NCBI RefSeq assembly: GCF_004054195.1
Contig: NZ_SBIW01000003.1
Span: forward strand, 558,001-622,000
Length of the DNA stretch: 64,000 bases
Origin: Mucilaginibacter gilvus
Lineage (GTDB): Bacteria; Bacteroidota; Bacteroidia; Sphingobacteriales; Sphingobacteriaceae
Reading direction: 5' to 3'
Made by a program: the position numbers and the translations under genes. Shown one piece after another: positions 1 to 9,800 of this stretch (the stretch's first letter is position 1; every line of letters starts with the position of its first letter). Under the pieces are notes generated by a model, which ran no database searches, had not been told where the DNA came from, and saw nothing but the letters and a program-made list of their open reading frames with translations.

Positions 1-655
1 TACTGTGTGCAAAGTGAGTAAAGCCGTTGGTGCGTGTGTTTAACAGGTTTAGCCCTTTATCGGTGCCTATCCAAAGCCGGCCTGTGCTATCCTCGTATAT
101 GGTGTAGATGGCAGAGCTGCTTAAACTGTTAGGCAGGTTGTTGTGGTAGTATTGTTTAAAGCTGTTTGTTTTTTTATCATATAGGTTTAGTCCGTTATCT
201 GTACCTACCCATAAATTCTTTTTGCGGTCGGTATAAACGTAGGTGATGTTATTATTGCTTATCGATGTGTTGTTTTTCTCGTCGTGTTTGTAGTTTATGA
301 ACCAATCGTAGGCGCGGTTATATTTGCTTAGCCCGCCTATACGCGTTGCCGCCCATATATTACCATCGGCATCTTCACAAACGGCCAGTACGTTATTAGC
401 TGGTAAACTCTTGCTGTTGTTGCGTATGTGCTTGTAAGTGGTATAGTTATAGCCATCGTATTTGTTTAGCCCATCCTGTGTGCCAAACCACATAAAGCCG
501 TACTTATCCTGGTAAATACATTGGATAGAATTTTGCGAAATGGCATTGGCACTATAAATATTGGTAAGTTTTTGAACAATACCCTGTGCAGAAACGTATG
601 CTTTCTGAGTAGCAAGAAAAATCAACAGTAAAAAAAGCAGACGTTTAATATGCAT
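1..655 (-). CDS. N-terminal part of a sensor with two-component regulator propeller repeats (partial)
   Basis: The reading frame is open from an ATG at 655 to the left edge, so only the first 218 residues are present. It starts with a signal peptide (residues about 1-25, ending VSAQG). Repeats of the two-component regulator propeller type follow, each with a W-(F/V/I)-G-T-x-x-G-L core: MWFGTQDGLN, LWVGTDNGLN and LWIGTDKGLN can be read. In Bacteroidota these periplasmic propellers sit in front of a Y_Y_Y domain, a membrane segment and a histidine kinase, sometimes as a hybrid with a response regulator. The output domains lie outside the window, so kinase type and ligand are unknown. It resembles the complete sensor at 25589 in architecture but is a separate gene on the other strand. 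Confidence 0.85.
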   Translation of the reverse strand, partial: MHIKRLLFLLLIFLATQKAYVSAQGIVQKLTNIYSANAISQNSIQCIYQDKYGFMWFGTQDGLNKYDGYNYTTYKHIRNNSKSLPANNVLAVCEDADGNIWAATRIGGLSKYNRAYDWFINYKHDEKNNTSISNNNITYVYTDRKKNLWVGTDNGLNLYDKKTNSFKQYYHNNLPNSLSSSAIYTIYEDSTGRLWIGTDKGLNLLNTRTNGFTHFAHS

Positions 656-1081
656 TCAGGTGGCCGGGGTCAGTATCTTTTATACGCAAAATTTGTTTAA
701 AGGTTTAAATATGGGCATTTTAAAAGAGATGGGGCAAAGCTTTTTACATATTGCGTGGTAATAGCACTATTACAAGTAAGTTGGCAATAAGGCGACGTTG
801 CACTTTTAATAATAAAAAGCCCGGGCCATCGCTGGACACCGAGCTTTCACTAACACCCCCCGGTAGAAAGATCTTCTTTTATGTTTTTGATCGCCTCGTT
901 AGTTATTGATTGGCATAAAGTGACAGTAAATTAAACAAGCCATCAATACTACATCTGTAGTATTTTAAGCATGGTGGCACTCAAAAGGGCGTGGGGCTTA
1001 AACAGCGAAAAATAATTTTACGCTTAAGTTTTTGCAAATGAATTTGTTAGCGGCGCTGCAGTAAATTCTTTAAAAAAAAGT
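656..1081. other. Intergenic region, no gene seen
   Basis: Divergent spacer between the leftward propeller sensor and the rightward tRNA-Pro. I see no credible reading frame and no clear promoter for the sensor. It contains a GC-rich patch around 818-835. Confidence 0.5.
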
Positions 1082-1111
1082 TTTGCAACTCGGTTTAAAA
1101 TCCTACTTTTG
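1082..1111 (+). promoter_or_regulatory. Promoter of tRNA-Pro (-33 TTTG, -7 TAnnTTTG)
   Basis: TTTG at 1082-1085 and TACTTTTG at 1104-1111 are 18 nt apart. This matches the -33/-7 promoter of Bacteroidota (TTG, 17-23 nt, TAnnTTTG). The -7 box lies 15 nt before the mature tRNA 5' end. Confidence 0.75.
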
Positions 1112-1126
1112 CAATCCCAATCGGAA

Positions 1127-1200
1127 CGGGATGTAGCGTAGCCCGGTATCGCGCCACATTTGGGATGTGGAGGCCGCAGGTTCGAATCCTGCCATCCCGA
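1127..1200 (+). tRNA. tRNA-Pro (anticodon TGG)
   Basis: Full cloverleaf of 74 nt. The acceptor arm is CGGGATG paired with CATCCCG, the anticodon arm is CCACA-TTTGGGA-TGTGG giving anticodon TGG, and the T arm is GCAGG-TTCGAAT-CCTGC. The discriminator base is A at 1200 and CCA is not encoded. A promoter and a terminator flank it, so it is a single-gene transcript. Confidence 0.95.
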
Positions 1201-1223
1201 CAACAAGCGATACCAAATCAAAT

Positions 1224-1260
1224 AAAAACCCTCTTAATCGAAAGATTGAGAGGGTTTTTT
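1224..1260 (+). terminator. Intrinsic terminator after tRNA-Pro
   Basis: Hairpin with arms CCCTCTTAATC and GATTGAGAGGG around a GAAA loop, followed by a T run to 1260. An A run on the 5' side could also make it work on the minus strand. Confidence 0.85.
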
Positions 1261-1466
1261 ATGTTGTGCATTCTACGTGGGTTGCAACAACGGCAGCGCC
1301 ACGTCGGCGCCAAGGGCTTCGTTGCAAGTAGAAAAGTTGTGGGGTAAAAGGAAAAGTATTTGTTTTGTTGAAACAAATACGGAGTCGGGCCTATTGCGGA
1401 TCAAGCCCCAAACTTTTCGGACTGATCCCTGATCTCCTATTGCCCTAATCAAAATGTATAATAAAC
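1261..1466. repeat. Spacer between convergent tRNAs with a perfect hairpin
   Basis: No coding frame is credible here. A perfect 10-bp stem lies at 1356-1380 (GTATTTGTTT, 5-nt loop, AAACAAATAC). A 6-bp inverted repeat GGATCA/TGATCC lies at about 1398-1428. The function is unknown; it may be a repetitive extragenic element. Confidence 0.4.
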
Positions 1467-1500
1467 AAAAAAACCTTCTGGATATCGGAAGGGTTTTTTT
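1467..1500 (-). terminator. Intrinsic terminator after the left tRNA-Gly
   Basis: A CCTTC/GAAGG stem is flanked by an A run (1467-1473) and a T run (1494-1500), so it can act in both directions. It lies 3 nt beyond the tRNA-Gly 3' end and resembles the terminator after the second tRNA-Gly at 41933. Confidence 0.7.
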
Positions 1501-1502
1501 GG

Positions 1503-1575
<73 letters not shown>

Positions 1576-1581
1576 ATTTTG

Positions 1582-1605
1582 TACTCAGAGCGGGAATTGA
1601 ACCCG
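1582..1605 (-). pseudogene. tRNA-Leu 3'-end fragment (T arm and acceptor only)
   Basis: The minus strand reads as the T-loop region, 3' acceptor strand and discriminator of a tRNA-Leu. With 5 flanking bases, the segment 1577-1605 matches the end of the intact tRNA-Leu (41783-41811) at 28 of 29 positions, in the same orientation. Upstream of the T stem the tRNA sequence stops abruptly, and even the first T-stem base is changed. It is 6 nt from the tRNA-Gly. It is either a displaced attachment-site copy left by an integrative element or a decayed tandem tRNA. Confidence 0.8.
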
Positions 1606-2067
1606 GTATGCAAATGCCTTAATATTAATATGTTATAAAGTATTTTTTAAACTACTCAATGAATCATTCAATAAACATATTGTCGACTATTCCGACGACT
1701 CTTCAAAGGTAATATAAAAATGTTTAATCTAAATAAGTTATACGAATATTCTTTAATCACAGTGCGAGATAAGAATAATGTTTGGAATAGCTATGTTCCT
1801 GAACCTAACTAAAAGCGGTTCTGTTAATCAATGAGTTATCGTATTTTTTAAATCATTGCCACGCTGTTACCACGACAAGAAAAAAAGGTAATAGTCAAAA
1901 AACAACAGTTACTCCGCCTGTCATATTATCAATTATCATTTTGCAGCAGCAGCCACATCGTTATAACTGTAAATCGTTTTCTTATTTAGAAGATAAGAAA
2001 AATCACTGATTTTATATCATAAATGTTTAGCCTAAATAGAATAAAACACCATTTGAGAAAAGTCACG
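1606..2067. other. AT-rich stretch without a recognisable gene
   Basis: Markedly more AT-rich than the flanking genes. A 30-codon frame (1720-1812) starts at an ATG but has no support. An imperfect direct repeat occurs: AAATGTTTAATCTAAATA near 1718 and AAATGTTTAGCCTAAATA near 2021. The composition and the tRNA fragments on both sides suggest leftover mobile DNA. Confidence 0.4.
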
Positions 2068-2116
2068 GCATCTGACTGTTATTCAGCGCGTCCCTGGTCC
2101 GAGTCCAGGCTCAGGA
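2068..2116 (+). pseudogene. Degraded tRNA-Asn 3' half
   Basis: The segment keeps an anticodon arm (CTGA, loop CTGTTAT, TCAG; anticodon position GTT, Asn), a variable region, a T arm CCTGG-TCCGAGT-CCAGG and the acceptor strand CTCAGGA. The D arm and 5' acceptor strand are absent, and the T loop and anticodon stem carry changes. It cannot fold into a tRNA, so it is a fragment. 3' halves of tRNA genes are the usual target of integrases. Confidence 0.65.
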
Positions 2117-2231
2117 CATTTTTACCTGATTACATAAGTGTAAAAAGACGAACAACCATTAATTGTTTTTGAACTTATGATGTAGGCCTGCTGTATCTGA
2201 CTGATCTGTATATTGCAGAATAAATAAACTT

Positions 2232-3152
2232 ATGAACAGATCAACTGATATTTATCAACGAAGAATAAATCAGGTCATTGATCACTTGATTAATAACTTG
2301 GACAAGTCTGTTTCCCTCGACGAATTAGCTTCCGTTGCTTTTTTTTCTCCTTTTCATTTTCACCGTGTTTTCGTTGCTATGATGGGTGAAACCGTAAACG
2401 CTTTCACCAACAGGATGCGCAATGAAAAAACTGCGCGTCTTCTTAGGTTGTCCAAAAAAACAATTGCTGAAATTGCAACTGAGTGCGGTTTTTCATCTAC
2501 GGCAACGTTGTCGCGTTCATTTAAAAAATATTTCGGCGTTTCGCCGGGTCAATATCGAAAAGGAGAAAAAATAAAAAACAGCAAGATTCGCAAAGATTTA
2601 CAACCAATAACTGAATATCATTGTGACTTGACGCCGGAAGAACTGGAACAACTTTTTCCTGTTCGAATTAAGCATTTGCCGGAAAGGAGGATCGCATACA
2701 TTAGGGTGACGGATGCATTTAAAAAAGGCATAGTCATCACTGCATTTGCGAAACTGATCGATTGGTCAAAAGAGGTCGGCCTGTATGGATCGGAGACTAT
2801 TTTTGGCATGTCGAAGGACGACCCTGAAGTAACTCCAAAAGAGAAATACAGGTATGAAGCATGCATTACGCTGCCAAAAGATTTTAAGATGACTGCGGAC
2901 AGCCCGGTACAAAGGACTGTCCTGCCTGCATGTAAATATGCTTTTACCAAAGTATCAGGTGATATCAATTTGGTAGCAGCTGGTATAAATTATCTTTTTG
3001 ATTACTGGCTGATCAACAGTGAGTATGAATGCGAGACGCAACCCGGATTGGAAGTGTTCTTAGATAGGGAGAATGTATGCAACTGGAGCCATTTCGATTT
3101 GGATATCGGGATTCCCGTTAAAGCAATAAATAATTTCAAATCAAAAAAATGA
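2232..3152 (+). CDS. AraC-family transcription regulator with GyrI-like effector domain
   Basis: 306 aa. Residues about 8-110 form the double helix-turn-helix AraC domain (VSLDELASVAFFSPFHFHR, then TIAEIATECGFSS and the closing FGVSPGQYRKG). Residues about 140-300 look like a GyrI-like small-molecule binding domain of the Rob/BmrR type. Its stop codon overlaps the start of the glyoxalase-fold gene (ATGA), so the two are translationally coupled. Regulators of this type usually control their neighbours in response to a lipophilic compound; the ligand here is unknown. It lies just right of the tRNA scar, so it may have arrived with foreign DNA. Confidence 0.9.
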   Translation: MNRSTDIYQRRINQVIDHLINNLDKSVSLDELASVAFFSPFHFHRVFVAMMGETVNAFTNRMRNEKTARLLRLSKKTIAEIATECGFSSTATLSRSFKKYFGVSPGQYRKGEKIKNSKIRKDLQPITEYHCDLTPEELEQLFPVRIKHLPERRIAYIRVTDAFKKGIVITAFAKLIDWSKEVGLYGSETIFGMSKDDPEVTPKEKYRYEACITLPKDFKMTADSPVQRTVLPACKYAFTKVSGDINLVAAGINYLFDYWLINSEYECETQPGLEVFLDRENVCNWSHFDLDIGIPVKAINNFKSKK

Positions 3153-3622
3153 AAAAAATAGTCTTGCTCCCCATAGTTATAGCCGCTTCCTTTCTATCAG
3201 GCTTTAAGGTAAACACAATCATTATTAACAATAATCAAAAAATGAAAAAAGTAACAGGTATAGGGGGGCTATTTTTTAAATGCAAGGATCCGAAAGCGAT
3301 CAACGAATGGTATAAATTTCATCTCGGTTTCGACACCACGCCATACGGAGCAAGTTTTGAGTGGCGCGAGGCAGGAGACTGTAAAAAAAAGGGACTTACC
3401 CAATGGAATCCGTTTCCGGAAAATACAAAATATTTCGCGCCCTCGACCAAGGATTTTATGATCAATTACAGGGTTGATGATCTGGAGAGATTGGTTGAAG
3501 AGCTCAGGAAAGAAAATGTGACCATCGTTGATAAGATAGAAACGTTCGCCTACGGTAAATTTGTTCATATTTTAGATCTTGAAGGAAACAAAATTCAACT
3601 GTGGGAACCAAAAGATCAATAG
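3149..3622 (+). CDS. VOC (glyoxalase/bleomycin resistance) fold protein
   Basis: 157 aa. The VOC domain covers residues about 32-155, opening with VTGIGGLFFKCKDPKAINEW and closing with the typical ILDLEGNKIQLWEP, whose Glu is a usual metal ligand. A hydrophobic leader (residues 1-30) precedes it. Either the protein is exported, or translation really begins at the internal ATG at 3242 (MKKVTGIGG), where family members normally start; the 4-base overlap with the AraC gene favours the upstream start. VOC proteins include lyases, dioxygenases and antibiotic-binding proteins, and the substrate cannot be read here. Confidence 0.85.
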   Translation: MKKIVLLPIVIAASFLSGFKVNTIIINNNQKMKKVTGIGGLFFKCKDPKAINEWYKFHLGFDTTPYGASFEWREAGDCKKKGLTQWNPFPENTKYFAPSTKDFMINYRVDDLERLVEELRKENVTIVDKIETFAYGKFVHILDLEGNKIQLWEPKDQ

Positions 3623-3628
3623 GCAAAT

Positions 3629-3708
3629 ATGGCAAAGACAAAACAGCCGAAAAAAATGTAAGCGTACCGGATTTTATTGAATCATTCGCCCCCAGATTAT
3701 TAGTCTAA
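3629..3708 (+). pseudogene. Possible frameshifted DUF1801-like gene start
   Basis: An ATG at 3629 begins a lysine-rich start (MAKTKQPKK) that stops early. The overlapping frame continues as EKNVSVPDFIESFA, which resembles the N-terminus of DUF1801 (YdhG-like) proteins, then stops at 3708. One frameshift joins the two parts. The rest of the gene is gone. The identification is weak because so little sequence remains. Confidence 0.3.
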
Positions 3709-3908
3709 GGTACGCATGTTAACAGGCAGGTAAACCAGTCGTTAGTTGGAAAAAAACAATACACATCGTTACAAGCAGCTTAGATTTCTTTTCTCGCCGG
3801 GCTCGATGGGCATCGACTAACAAAGAATGATATTTCCGCCGGCGTAATGGTCTTTGTATTGTATTACCTTATAAATGGCTCGGCACCGTAACTGTTAACT
3901 TCTTTAAG

Positions 3909-4085
3909 CTATATACAGTTTAGTACCAAAGTTCCGCACTTGACTCTGATCCTATCGGTTAAAGCTTTGTCATTAAATCCAGTTAGCTTGCGGCAAAACT
4001 CCTCCGTCGGCAGTTCGGTACCGATATTTTGCCCCTGGTACTCCATTCCTGCGTTGAAAGTATAGTTATCCAAAGTATAGCTGCG
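3909..4085 (-). other. Unassigned open fragment, probably gene debris
   Basis: The minus strand is open for 58 codons and reads like real protein (for example GMEYQGQNIGTELPTEEF, then CRKLTGFNDKALTDRI). It has no plausible full-length start, and I recognise no family. It sits directly behind the PI-PLC-like gene and may be the tail of a deleted gene. From 3709 to 3908 I see nothing. Confidence 0.3.
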
Positions 4086-4129
4086 TCAGCCAACCAGGCC
4101 ATTTAAGATCCATGCCAGGCGATGCTGAT

Positions 4130-5206
4130 TTATTGCTTTCCGGTAAATAAAGGGTTAGTTCTTAAATAGCCACCATCTGCAAAGCTGATGATATACTCTG
4201 ATTTAAAGTGGTTGCTCTTTTTATAGTAATCGGTAGAAATGATCTGTGCGCCTGATTGCTGCGCTGCCACGAAGCTGCTTTTATCATTAGTCCTTGCTTC
4301 TTCGGTGTCGCTGTCTGCACGGGTGCGAATGATGTATCCTTTTTTTACCAGCGCGGTAATTTGTGCTTGCTGTTTTTTGGCATCGTTCATTACGTAAATA
4401 GCCGATTCTGGGGCACCCGGCTCGGAATTGGTGAATAACACCCTGCCTTTTAAGGATGGGTGGCCGGCAATGTAAATGTCTGTTTTAGGTTTTGGCTCGT
4501 CCAGCAAAAAAATAAACTTGCCCTTGGCTTGTTTCAGAGTCGGCCAGTTTTGGTGCAAAACAGCTTGCTCCAAAGTACTGTATTTACCACGTACATTATC
4601 TGGTGTTAGCACATGGTCCATTCCTAAATTGTCGGCAATCTCTTTATCCAGCTTATCATAAATGCGCGAGTCAAATTTATCCGGAATGGTAAAGCCAGGT
4701 TTCTTCATCGGCTCATCTTTAGCATTCATGGTGATAAATATTGGGTTATGGTCCGGGTGAGCGTCAGACCATTTCCTCAATTCCTGCAGGCATTGCTTAA
4801 ACGTAGCGCACTGGCTCCTGAAATCGATATCCTGGATATGGAAAACTTTAAAACCAGGTTGTTTCATTATGCCGTCGGTATCAAATGCCGGTTGGCCGGG
4901 TACCCAATCCAAGCCTTTCGGGTGGGCATATTTACCGCCAAGGGTATCGGCATAAACGTCTATTTCCAAATCCAGCAATCCTAAATCCAGTTGCTCGGTA
5001 AGGGTGCTGTGCTCATAATCTATCTTGCTCATCGCCACAGAATCGCGGCCTTGCAGCATTTTAAATAACCTGGGGTCGATGGCTTTTTTATAGCTGTTGT
5101 GCGAGCCTATTATTTGCACATGGTTAATAGGTGTGTTGTCGCCTGGTTTGTTGCCAGTTGTTAACGAACAGGCTGCAACCAGCAATAAACCGAATGTAAT
5201 TTTCAT
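4130..5206 (-). CDS. Ca2+-dependent PI-PLC-like phosphodiesterase, lipoprotein
   Basis: 358 aa. A lipoprotein signal ends in LVAAC (Cys13), so it is probably anchored in the envelope. The N-terminal catalytic region shows the PI-PLC pattern: IIGSHNSYKK with a likely catalytic His near residue 34, then LDLEIDV with acidic ligands, and VFHIQDIDF with a second His. This fits the bacterial PI-PLC-C1-like (calcium-dependent) group. By family it would cleave a glycerophospho- or phosphatidylinositol-type phosphodiester; the substrate is not proven. It is the third gene of an operon after SusC and SusD, 66 nt behind SusD with a hairpin between, which suggests it processes what the SusCD pair imports. 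Confidence 0.85.
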   Translation of the reverse strand: MKITFGLLLVAACSLTTGNKPGDNTPINHVQIIGSHNSYKKAIDPRLFKMLQGRDSVAMSKIDYEHSTLTEQLDLGLLDLEIDVYADTLGGKYAHPKGLDWVPGQPAFDTDGIMKQPGFKVFHIQDIDFRSQCATFKQCLQELRKWSDAHPDHNPIFITMNAKDEPMKKPGFTIPDKFDSRIYDKLDKEIADNLGMDHVLTPDNVRGKYSTLEQAVLHQNWPTLKQAKGKFIFLLDEPKPKTDIYIAGHPSLKGRVLFTNSEPGAPESAIYVMNDAKKQQAQITALVKKGYIIRTRADSDTEEARTNDKSSFVAAQQSGAQIISTDYYKKSNHFKSEYIISFADGGYLRTNPLFTGKQ

Positions 5207-5220
5207 GGGTTTTAAATTAG

Positions 5221-5254
5221 AAACAGCCCCGACGGAAGAAAGTTGGGGCTGTTT
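5221..5254 (-). terminator. Strong hairpin between SusD and PI-PLC genes
   Basis: Perfect 10-bp stem AAACAGCCCC/GGGGCTGTTT with a 14-nt loop. On the minus strand it is followed by CTAATTTAAAA rather than a clean T run, so it may be a partial terminator or an mRNA-stabilising element that lowers PI-PLC expression relative to SusCD. Confidence 0.55.
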
Positions 5255-5272
5255 GTGTGTTTATTTGTTTTA

Positions 5273-6865
5273 TTAATAACCCGGGTTTTGAACCAGGTTT
5301 GGGTTAAGTTTAATTTCCTGCGCAGGTATCGGAAAAAGCCTGCGGTTAACGTCCTTATTCATGGTAAGCACATCGTTTGGTAGTGGGTATTCCACTTCAT
5401 ACTGCCCAAAACGGATCAGGTCGTTACGGCGCCATGCTTCCCATGAAAACTCGCGGGCGCGCTCATCAAGCAGGCCTTGCAGATCAATACCGGCTACCGC
5501 TGGTGCACCGGCACGGGCGCGGATCTTGTTAACCAAAACATCTGGTGTTTGTAACTCGCCGTTAACGCTGGTGGCAGCAGCTCCACGTAAAATAGCTTCG
5601 GCTTTCATCATTATCACATCGGCCAAACGGAAAACAGGCACATCATTACCATTTAAACGGGTGGCCTGTATAATTGTAGGATCGGGATAATATTTCATCG
5701 AGCGTACACCTTCCGATTGACTTGCTATGGTATTACCCAGATCCATCGGCTTGCCGGGCACCAAAGTTAGTTTAGGCTCTATAACTATTTGCGTTGTGGT
5801 ACCAGGGTAATATACCGGCTGGCTTGTAAAACCTCCATTACCATCAGGTGCAAATTGCGGGCCTGCCAGCCACGTTCTTGTACGCGCATCACCTGTTAAG
5901 TTAAACCTGTTATAAAACTCGGGCGTGGTACTCATAGCAATACTTAAACCTACGTTGAAACCATAAGCATTTACCAGGTAGTAAAAGAAACCGAAACGGG
6001 TGAACTGGTTACCCGGTATTTGCTGATCGTAAGGGATAGCAAATATGGTTTCGTTTATCTGCGGGCCATTATTTGGTAAAAACACATCGCGGAATTTCGC
6101 ATCAAGACTGTAGTTCTTGTTTTTAATTACGCTATCAGCCATTGCAACTGCTTCGGTATATTTAGCAGCGCCAGTGTATACTTGGGCGTTAAGGTACATT
6201 TTTGCTAAAAGAGCAAATACCATCCCTTTTGTTGGGCGGCCATAATATAAAGTGTTTAAAGTACTGTTATTGGTTTTTTCGGGCAACTGCTGCACTACGC
6301 TTAATAGTTCACTTTCTATATACTGAAAGGCTTTAGCACGCGATTGGGTAGCTGGCTGTGTGGTCACCGGAAATTCTGTTATCAATGGAATATTGCCATA
6401 TAAATCCATCATAAAATAGTTATATAAAGCACGCATAGCTTTAACCTCGGCAATAGAAGCCGCTTTTTTAGCGTCAGATGATGGGCCTGCGTTAATTACG
6501 CTGATGATGCGGTTACAGGTATTGATACCGCCAAAGCCCCACTGCCATATAGCCGTAACGTTTGGATGATCGAACGTCCAGGTGTGGTAATGCAGTTGGC
6601 GGTACTGGCCACCATCATCAAAGTTACCGTCGCGGGCAGGTAGTATAGCCTCATCTGTAGATAGCTCTTGCATACGCCAATAGGGTACCGCAAATTGCGA
6701 CGACAGGTTGGAGTAAATCGTACCGATCAATGCGTTATAGTCCGCGTCGGTAACAGGGAAGTTTGATTTTACGTACTGCGATTCTACCGGCACATCTAAC
6801 TTGGTGCAAGAGTAGGCGCCGGCAAGTACTGCAATGCTGGCACATAATATAAATATCTTTTTCAT
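5273..6865 (-). CDS. SusD/RagB-family nutrient-binding lipoprotein
   Basis: 530 aa. The signal ends in GAYSC (Cys20 lipidated). The N-terminal half carries the helical (TPR-like) SusD scaffold, with the family motif MRALYNYFMMDLYGNIPLI. The C-terminal part ends with the common LFPIPAQEIKLNPNLVQNPGY. SusD proteins sit on the cell surface and form the lid of a SusC channel. It lies 22 nt behind the SusC gene at 6888-9890. In this locus no glycosidase is present and the next gene is a phosphodiesterase, so the ligand is probably not a plain glycan. Confidence 0.95.
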   Translation of the reverse strand: MKKIFILCASIAVLAGAYSCTKLDVPVESQYVKSNFPVTDADYNALIGTIYSNLSSQFAVPYWRMQELSTDEAILPARDGNFDDGGQYRQLHYHTWTFDHPNVTAIWQWGFGGINTCNRIISVINAGPSSDAKKAASIAEVKAMRALYNYFMMDLYGNIPLITEFPVTTQPATQSRAKAFQYIESELLSVVQQLPEKTNNSTLNTLYYGRPTKGMVFALLAKMYLNAQVYTGAAKYTEAVAMADSVIKNKNYSLDAKFRDVFLPNNGPQINETIFAIPYDQQIPGNQFTRFGFFYYLVNAYGFNVGLSIAMSTTPEFYNRFNLTGDARTRTWLAGPQFAPDGNGGFTSQPVYYPGTTTQIVIEPKLTLVPGKPMDLGNTIASQSEGVRSMKYYPDPTIIQATRLNGNDVPVFRLADVIMMKAEAILRGAAATSVNGELQTPDVLVNKIRARAGAPAVAGIDLQGLLDERAREFSWEAWRRNDLIRFGQYEVEYPLPNDVLTMNKDVNRRLFPIPAQEIKLNPNLVQNPGY

Positions 6866-6887
6866 CTGTATTTATTGATATGGATGT

Positions 6888-9800
6888 TTAAAATGAAGCG
6901 GTTACACCAACACTAAACGTGCGGGTTTTAGGATAAAAATCTTTGTTATCAATCCCAGGGGTTAAGCCACCGATGTTTATTTCTGGGTCTACACCGCGGT
7001 ATTTGGTGATCACAAAGATGTTATTGCCCGAAAGGTACAGGCGGATATTCTTTATAGCTTTCACATTCGGCCTGATGGTGTAACCCAATGTGGCGTTATC
7101 TAAACGCAGGTACGAGCCGTTTTCCAGAAAACGATCTGATACGAGGTAGCCGTTAACATCTTTAAACGATTCGCCCAATGTGAACCTCGGGATATTCTGG
7201 AACTTAGAATCGGCCGGGTTGTTTAATGATGCAAGCGTAGCGTTCAAGATCTGGTTGCCATAAACACCGCGTACCAGGAAGTTGAAATCGAAGCTTTTGT
7301 AATTAAAGCTGTTGCTCCAGCCGTAAATTAGTTTTGGCTGCGCACTGCCGGTAACGCGCTGATCGGTAGTAAGCGGTTGAGCTGCCGTAGTTGTTCCATC
7401 TGCTTTTTGGTAGGTGCTTACACCGTTTGCATCTTTACCCAAATAGTGCCACAGGTAATAGGTGCCGATAGCATAACCCGGCTGAATAATTTGGCTGCTC
7501 AAAAACGACTGCCCTTTACCCCCAAGCTGTGCTGTAAGAAGGTTAGGAATAGTAAATTGCGCGTTAGACAAACTCTCCACCACGTTTTTATTATGCGATA
7601 CGTTGATAGATGAGCGCCAGGTAAAGCTGTTTGTTTTTACCGGTATGGCACTTAACGCTACTTCGATACCGCTGTTTTTAATCTTACCAACGTTAGCCGT
7701 TAATAAAGGCACAAAGTATTGAGTAGTTGATACGATGTAGTCAGTAATTAAATCTGAAGTTTTCTTGATATAATAATCTACCGAACCAGTTAAGCGGTTA
7801 CCGAATAAACCAAAATCTAAGCCGATGTTGGTAGTAGCTGTGCTCTCCCATTTCAAATCAAGGTTTTCGTTACGTACGGGGCCAATAGGGTTAGTGATAA
7901 CACCATTGTTGAGGAATTTACCACCACCCGGAGGGATGCCGTAAATTAACTGCGCGGTAAAGGCGTCGAAACCTAAGCTGTTACCCGATACACCGTAACC
8001 GGCACGTAATTTCAGGTCGCTGATAACAGGGATTTTTTCCATGAACTTTTCGCTGATAATTCTCCAGCCAACAGAGGCTGCCGGGAAGTAACCGTGGCGC
8101 TGATTGATGCCAAATGTAGATGAGCCGTCTTCCCTTAACGATGCCTGCAATAAGTACTTATCGTTGTACTGGTATTGCACACGCCCATAGTAAGAGATCA
8201 ATCTCCGGGTTGAGATATAATTTTGGTCGAACTTGATCTGCGCCAGGTTGCTTGGGTTAGAAAGGAACAAATTGTTAAAAGTTAAATTATCGTTAGAAAA
8301 ACCCTGGGTCTGCACACCAAAACCATCGTTGGTACGGTCTTGCTGGTAGGAGTAACCACCTAATAGCTTGACGCTGTGAAGGCCGAAGTCCCTGTCGTAA
8401 TTTAAGAATGCTTCTACTACATCGCTGGTGTTTTTATACGCTGTGCGGTTAGCAACGCCATTTAAACCTACTGCCAGGCCCGATTTGCTATTTAAATAGC
8501 TGTTAACATTATTCTGATCTTTTTGCGTTGACCCATTCAGCGTAAACTTTAAACCTTTTAATATATCTACCGAGGCGAAGCCATTAATAAGGGTTTTATT
8601 ATTGTCGGTTTTAACAAAATTGTTATCAATAAGCGATAGCGGGTTTAAAGTACCGCTGCCTGTACGGGCAAAGTTTTCTTTGTAGCTGCCATCGGGATTA
8701 AACGGACTAACAGTTGGCAGGTAAAACAATATACCCGATAGTACTTGGCTCTGCACAATATCATCGCTTTTTGTTGCGCTGTTTGTAAGGGTTATGCCAA
8801 GTTTAAGTCGGTCGTTAAAAAAACGCTGGTTGATGTATCCTTTAAAGATAGTACGCTCCAAGCTGGTGTTCTTTAATATACCATCGTTTTTAAAGTAGTT
8901 TACACTTGCACCGTATTCGGCGTTATTGCCTGCACCGCTATAGGAAAGGTTATGATTTTGCGAATAGCTTTTCCTTTCTGCAAGTTTTTGCCAGTTGGTG
9001 TTAGATCCGTCATCATCCAGGGGCTTAGCCAAAGCTTTTACGCCATTATCCGATAAGTATTTGCGCAGTTCGTCTCCGGTTAGTACATCTATCTGTTTAG
9101 ATACCTTTTCCATGGCACCGTAAGCGCTGTAACTAAGCCGGGTTTGGCCTGCCCTCGCTTTGCGCGTGGTAACAATAATTACCCCGTTTGCCGCACGCGA
9201 ACCATAAATTGCTGTAGAGGACGCGTCTTTTAAAACGTCGATGCTTTCGATATCGGCAGGGGCAAGCAGGTCTATAGAAGCACCCGGTACACCATCAATT
9301 ACATAAAATGGCTGCTGTGCGGCGCCTTCGCGCAGGGTAGAGGGGCCACGCAGTATAGTAGCCGGCTGCTTGTTAGGGTCGCCGCTTTTTGTAATGTTTA
9401 ACCCCGCAACTTTACCCTGCAAAAGTTCGGCAGGGGTAGTTAGCACGCCGGCGTTAAACTCTTCGGCTTTTACCGAAGTGATGGCACCGGTAACATCCTT
9501 TTTACTGGAGGTGCCGTATCCTATCACTACAACATCTTTTAATTGCCTCGCATCAGGAAGCAGACTGACGTTTACAGTGTTATCGGCCCCAACTTTTACA
9601 TCCCTGGAAGTATAGCCAATGAAGCTGAACCTTAAAGTAACAATGTTGCCCGATACGCTTACCGCATATTTACCGTTTACATCGGTCATCACTCCGTTAC
9701 CGCTGCTGGTAATTGTTACAGAAACACCTGGGAGAGGCTGGTTTTTTTCGTCGGTAACGGCACCGCTCACGGTACGCCCGGTTTGGGAAAATGCAGGTAA

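Noticed and set aside
1720..1812. A 30-codon plus-strand frame with protein-like composition in the AT-rich scar.
   Set aside because: Too short, no promoter or family resemblance, and the composition alone explains an open frame of this size.
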